This document shows, one piece after another, positions 63,574-64,000 of a stretch of 64,000 bases of DNA. Each line of letters opens with the position of its first letter. The first letter of the stretch is position 1. The stretch covers positions 434,001-498,000 of the forward strand of contig JAWPMT010000006.1 of assembly GCA_033344775.1 (NCBI GenBank). Direction: 5' to 3'. The position numbers and the translations under genes are program-made. The notes under the pieces are model-generated. The model saw only the letters and a list, made by a program, of their open reading frames with translations, had not been told where the DNA came from and ran no database searches. This DNA is from Cytophagales bacterium (lineage in GTDB: Bacteria > Bacteroidota > Bacteroidia > Cytophagales > Cyclobacteriaceae).

Positions 63574-64000
63574 TCAATTCAATTTCTTAACATACCTACT
63601 GCTCATCCATCCAAGGCTTCTAAAGCTCAATTCATTGTTTCCGGTATAGAGGTTCGACTTTAGTGGTTTCAGGTTGTTTTCCATTACCACAAACCACCAA
63701 ATTCTTTCAGTTTCATCTGTATGTTTAGCGATCGCATATCCTCTGGACCCTTTTGGATAGATGGCGACGGTGTTCCCATCGATGATTTCCTCCTCGGGAA
63801 GGTTGTCGTAGTTATTGTCGATGATGGGTTGAGCCCTCAATTTGTATTCGGCATTGATGGTAACAAAGGGAGTTTTTGAGATGAAATGATCGGGTTGTTC
63901 GGTATCATACATATAGGCAAAATCATTGTGTAAAATGAATTCATACTTCGACTCCTTTCTCACAATATCTAGCGTCAAGATATGATCTACAAATGTGGCA
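63574..64000 (-). CDS. SH3-like domain protein, 5' end outside window
   Basis: The minus-strand frame is open from the right edge to a stop at 63574 (about 141 visible codons), and no start codon is needed inside the window. A visible TTG near 63978 is probably not the real start. YKLRAQPIIDNNYDNLPEEE, IIDGNTVAIYPKGSRGYAIA and ERIWWFVVME give the strand pattern of a bacterial SH3-like domain. Partner and role are unknown. Confidence 0.55.
   Translation of the reverse strand, partial: ATFVDHILTLDIVRKESKYEFILHNDFAYMYDTEQPDHFISKTPFVTINAEYKLRAQPIIDNNYDNLPEEEIIDGNTVAIYPKGSRGYAIAKHTDETERIWWFVVMENNLKPLKSNLYTGNNELSFRSLGWMSSRYVKKLN

Overview
The window comes from a Bacteroidota chromosome, most likely a gliding, probably marine member of the Cytophagales. 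This is inferred from a GldJ-type gliding lipoprotein, many SPII lipoproteins, DUF4175/DUF4301/DUF4212 proteins, WG-repeat and GH16 exported proteins, a Bacteroidota-type ParE toxin/antitoxin pair, and the near absence of Shine-Dalgarno sequences. No rRNA, tRNA, CRISPR array or intact transposase was recognised.

Layout. 1-3.9 kb: a large DUF4175 membrane/coiled-coil protein (cut by the window edge), a small conserved protein and divergent comF. 3.9-5.3 kb: a gene-poor stretch with one HAD phosphatase, three parS-like palindromes and two copies of a structured hairpin repeat. 5.3-10.2 kb: gldJ and mfd. 10.3-15 kb: a membrane protein, a structured intergenic region with a palindromic repeat element (copy A), an S1/P1 nuclease, a thioredoxin, a TerB-like protein and DUF4301. 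15-27 kb: prfA, lipoproteins, a GT39 enzyme, an outer-membrane barrel, and the trkA-trkH-lgt operon.

27.2-32.4 kb is the accessory part: a DUF4062 protein, REP-like hairpins, a decayed MbcA/ParS-type antitoxin, an EreA/ChaN-like exported protein, a ParE toxin/antitoxin pair and several small orphan genes. 32.4-39.2 kb: an AGCS amino-acid symporter, a TesA-like esterase divergent from an ABC ATPase/FtsX permease pair (the tesA-ybbAP arrangement), and an ECF-type sigma factor with a translationally coupled membrane protein.

39.3-44.4 kb: a GH16 glucanase, a WG-repeat protein and repeat copy B. 44.4-51.1 kb: an acetate uptake and activation cluster (DUF4212, sodium/solute symporter, acs, cNMP/CBS/DUF294 protein, DEDDh exonuclease). 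51.1-52.1 kb: a PhzF gene bracketed by REP-like hairpins. 52-55.6 kb: a spermidine module (SAM decarboxylase, membrane-anchored spermidine-synthase-like protein, membrane protein) and DUF5995. 55.7-64 kb: DUF1080, a degenerate NUMOD4/HNH protein, an FtsX-type permease, a probably frameshifted membrane protein, DUF2200, an atypical amidase, a membrane-anchored MutS-like ATPase and a partial SH3-like protein.

I found no complete, clearly new multi-gene system. The least explained signals are the parS-like/hairpin cluster at 4.2-5.2 kb, the long palindromic element present twice in opposite orientation, inverted repeats that abut start codons, and the DUF4062/antitoxin-remnant island.
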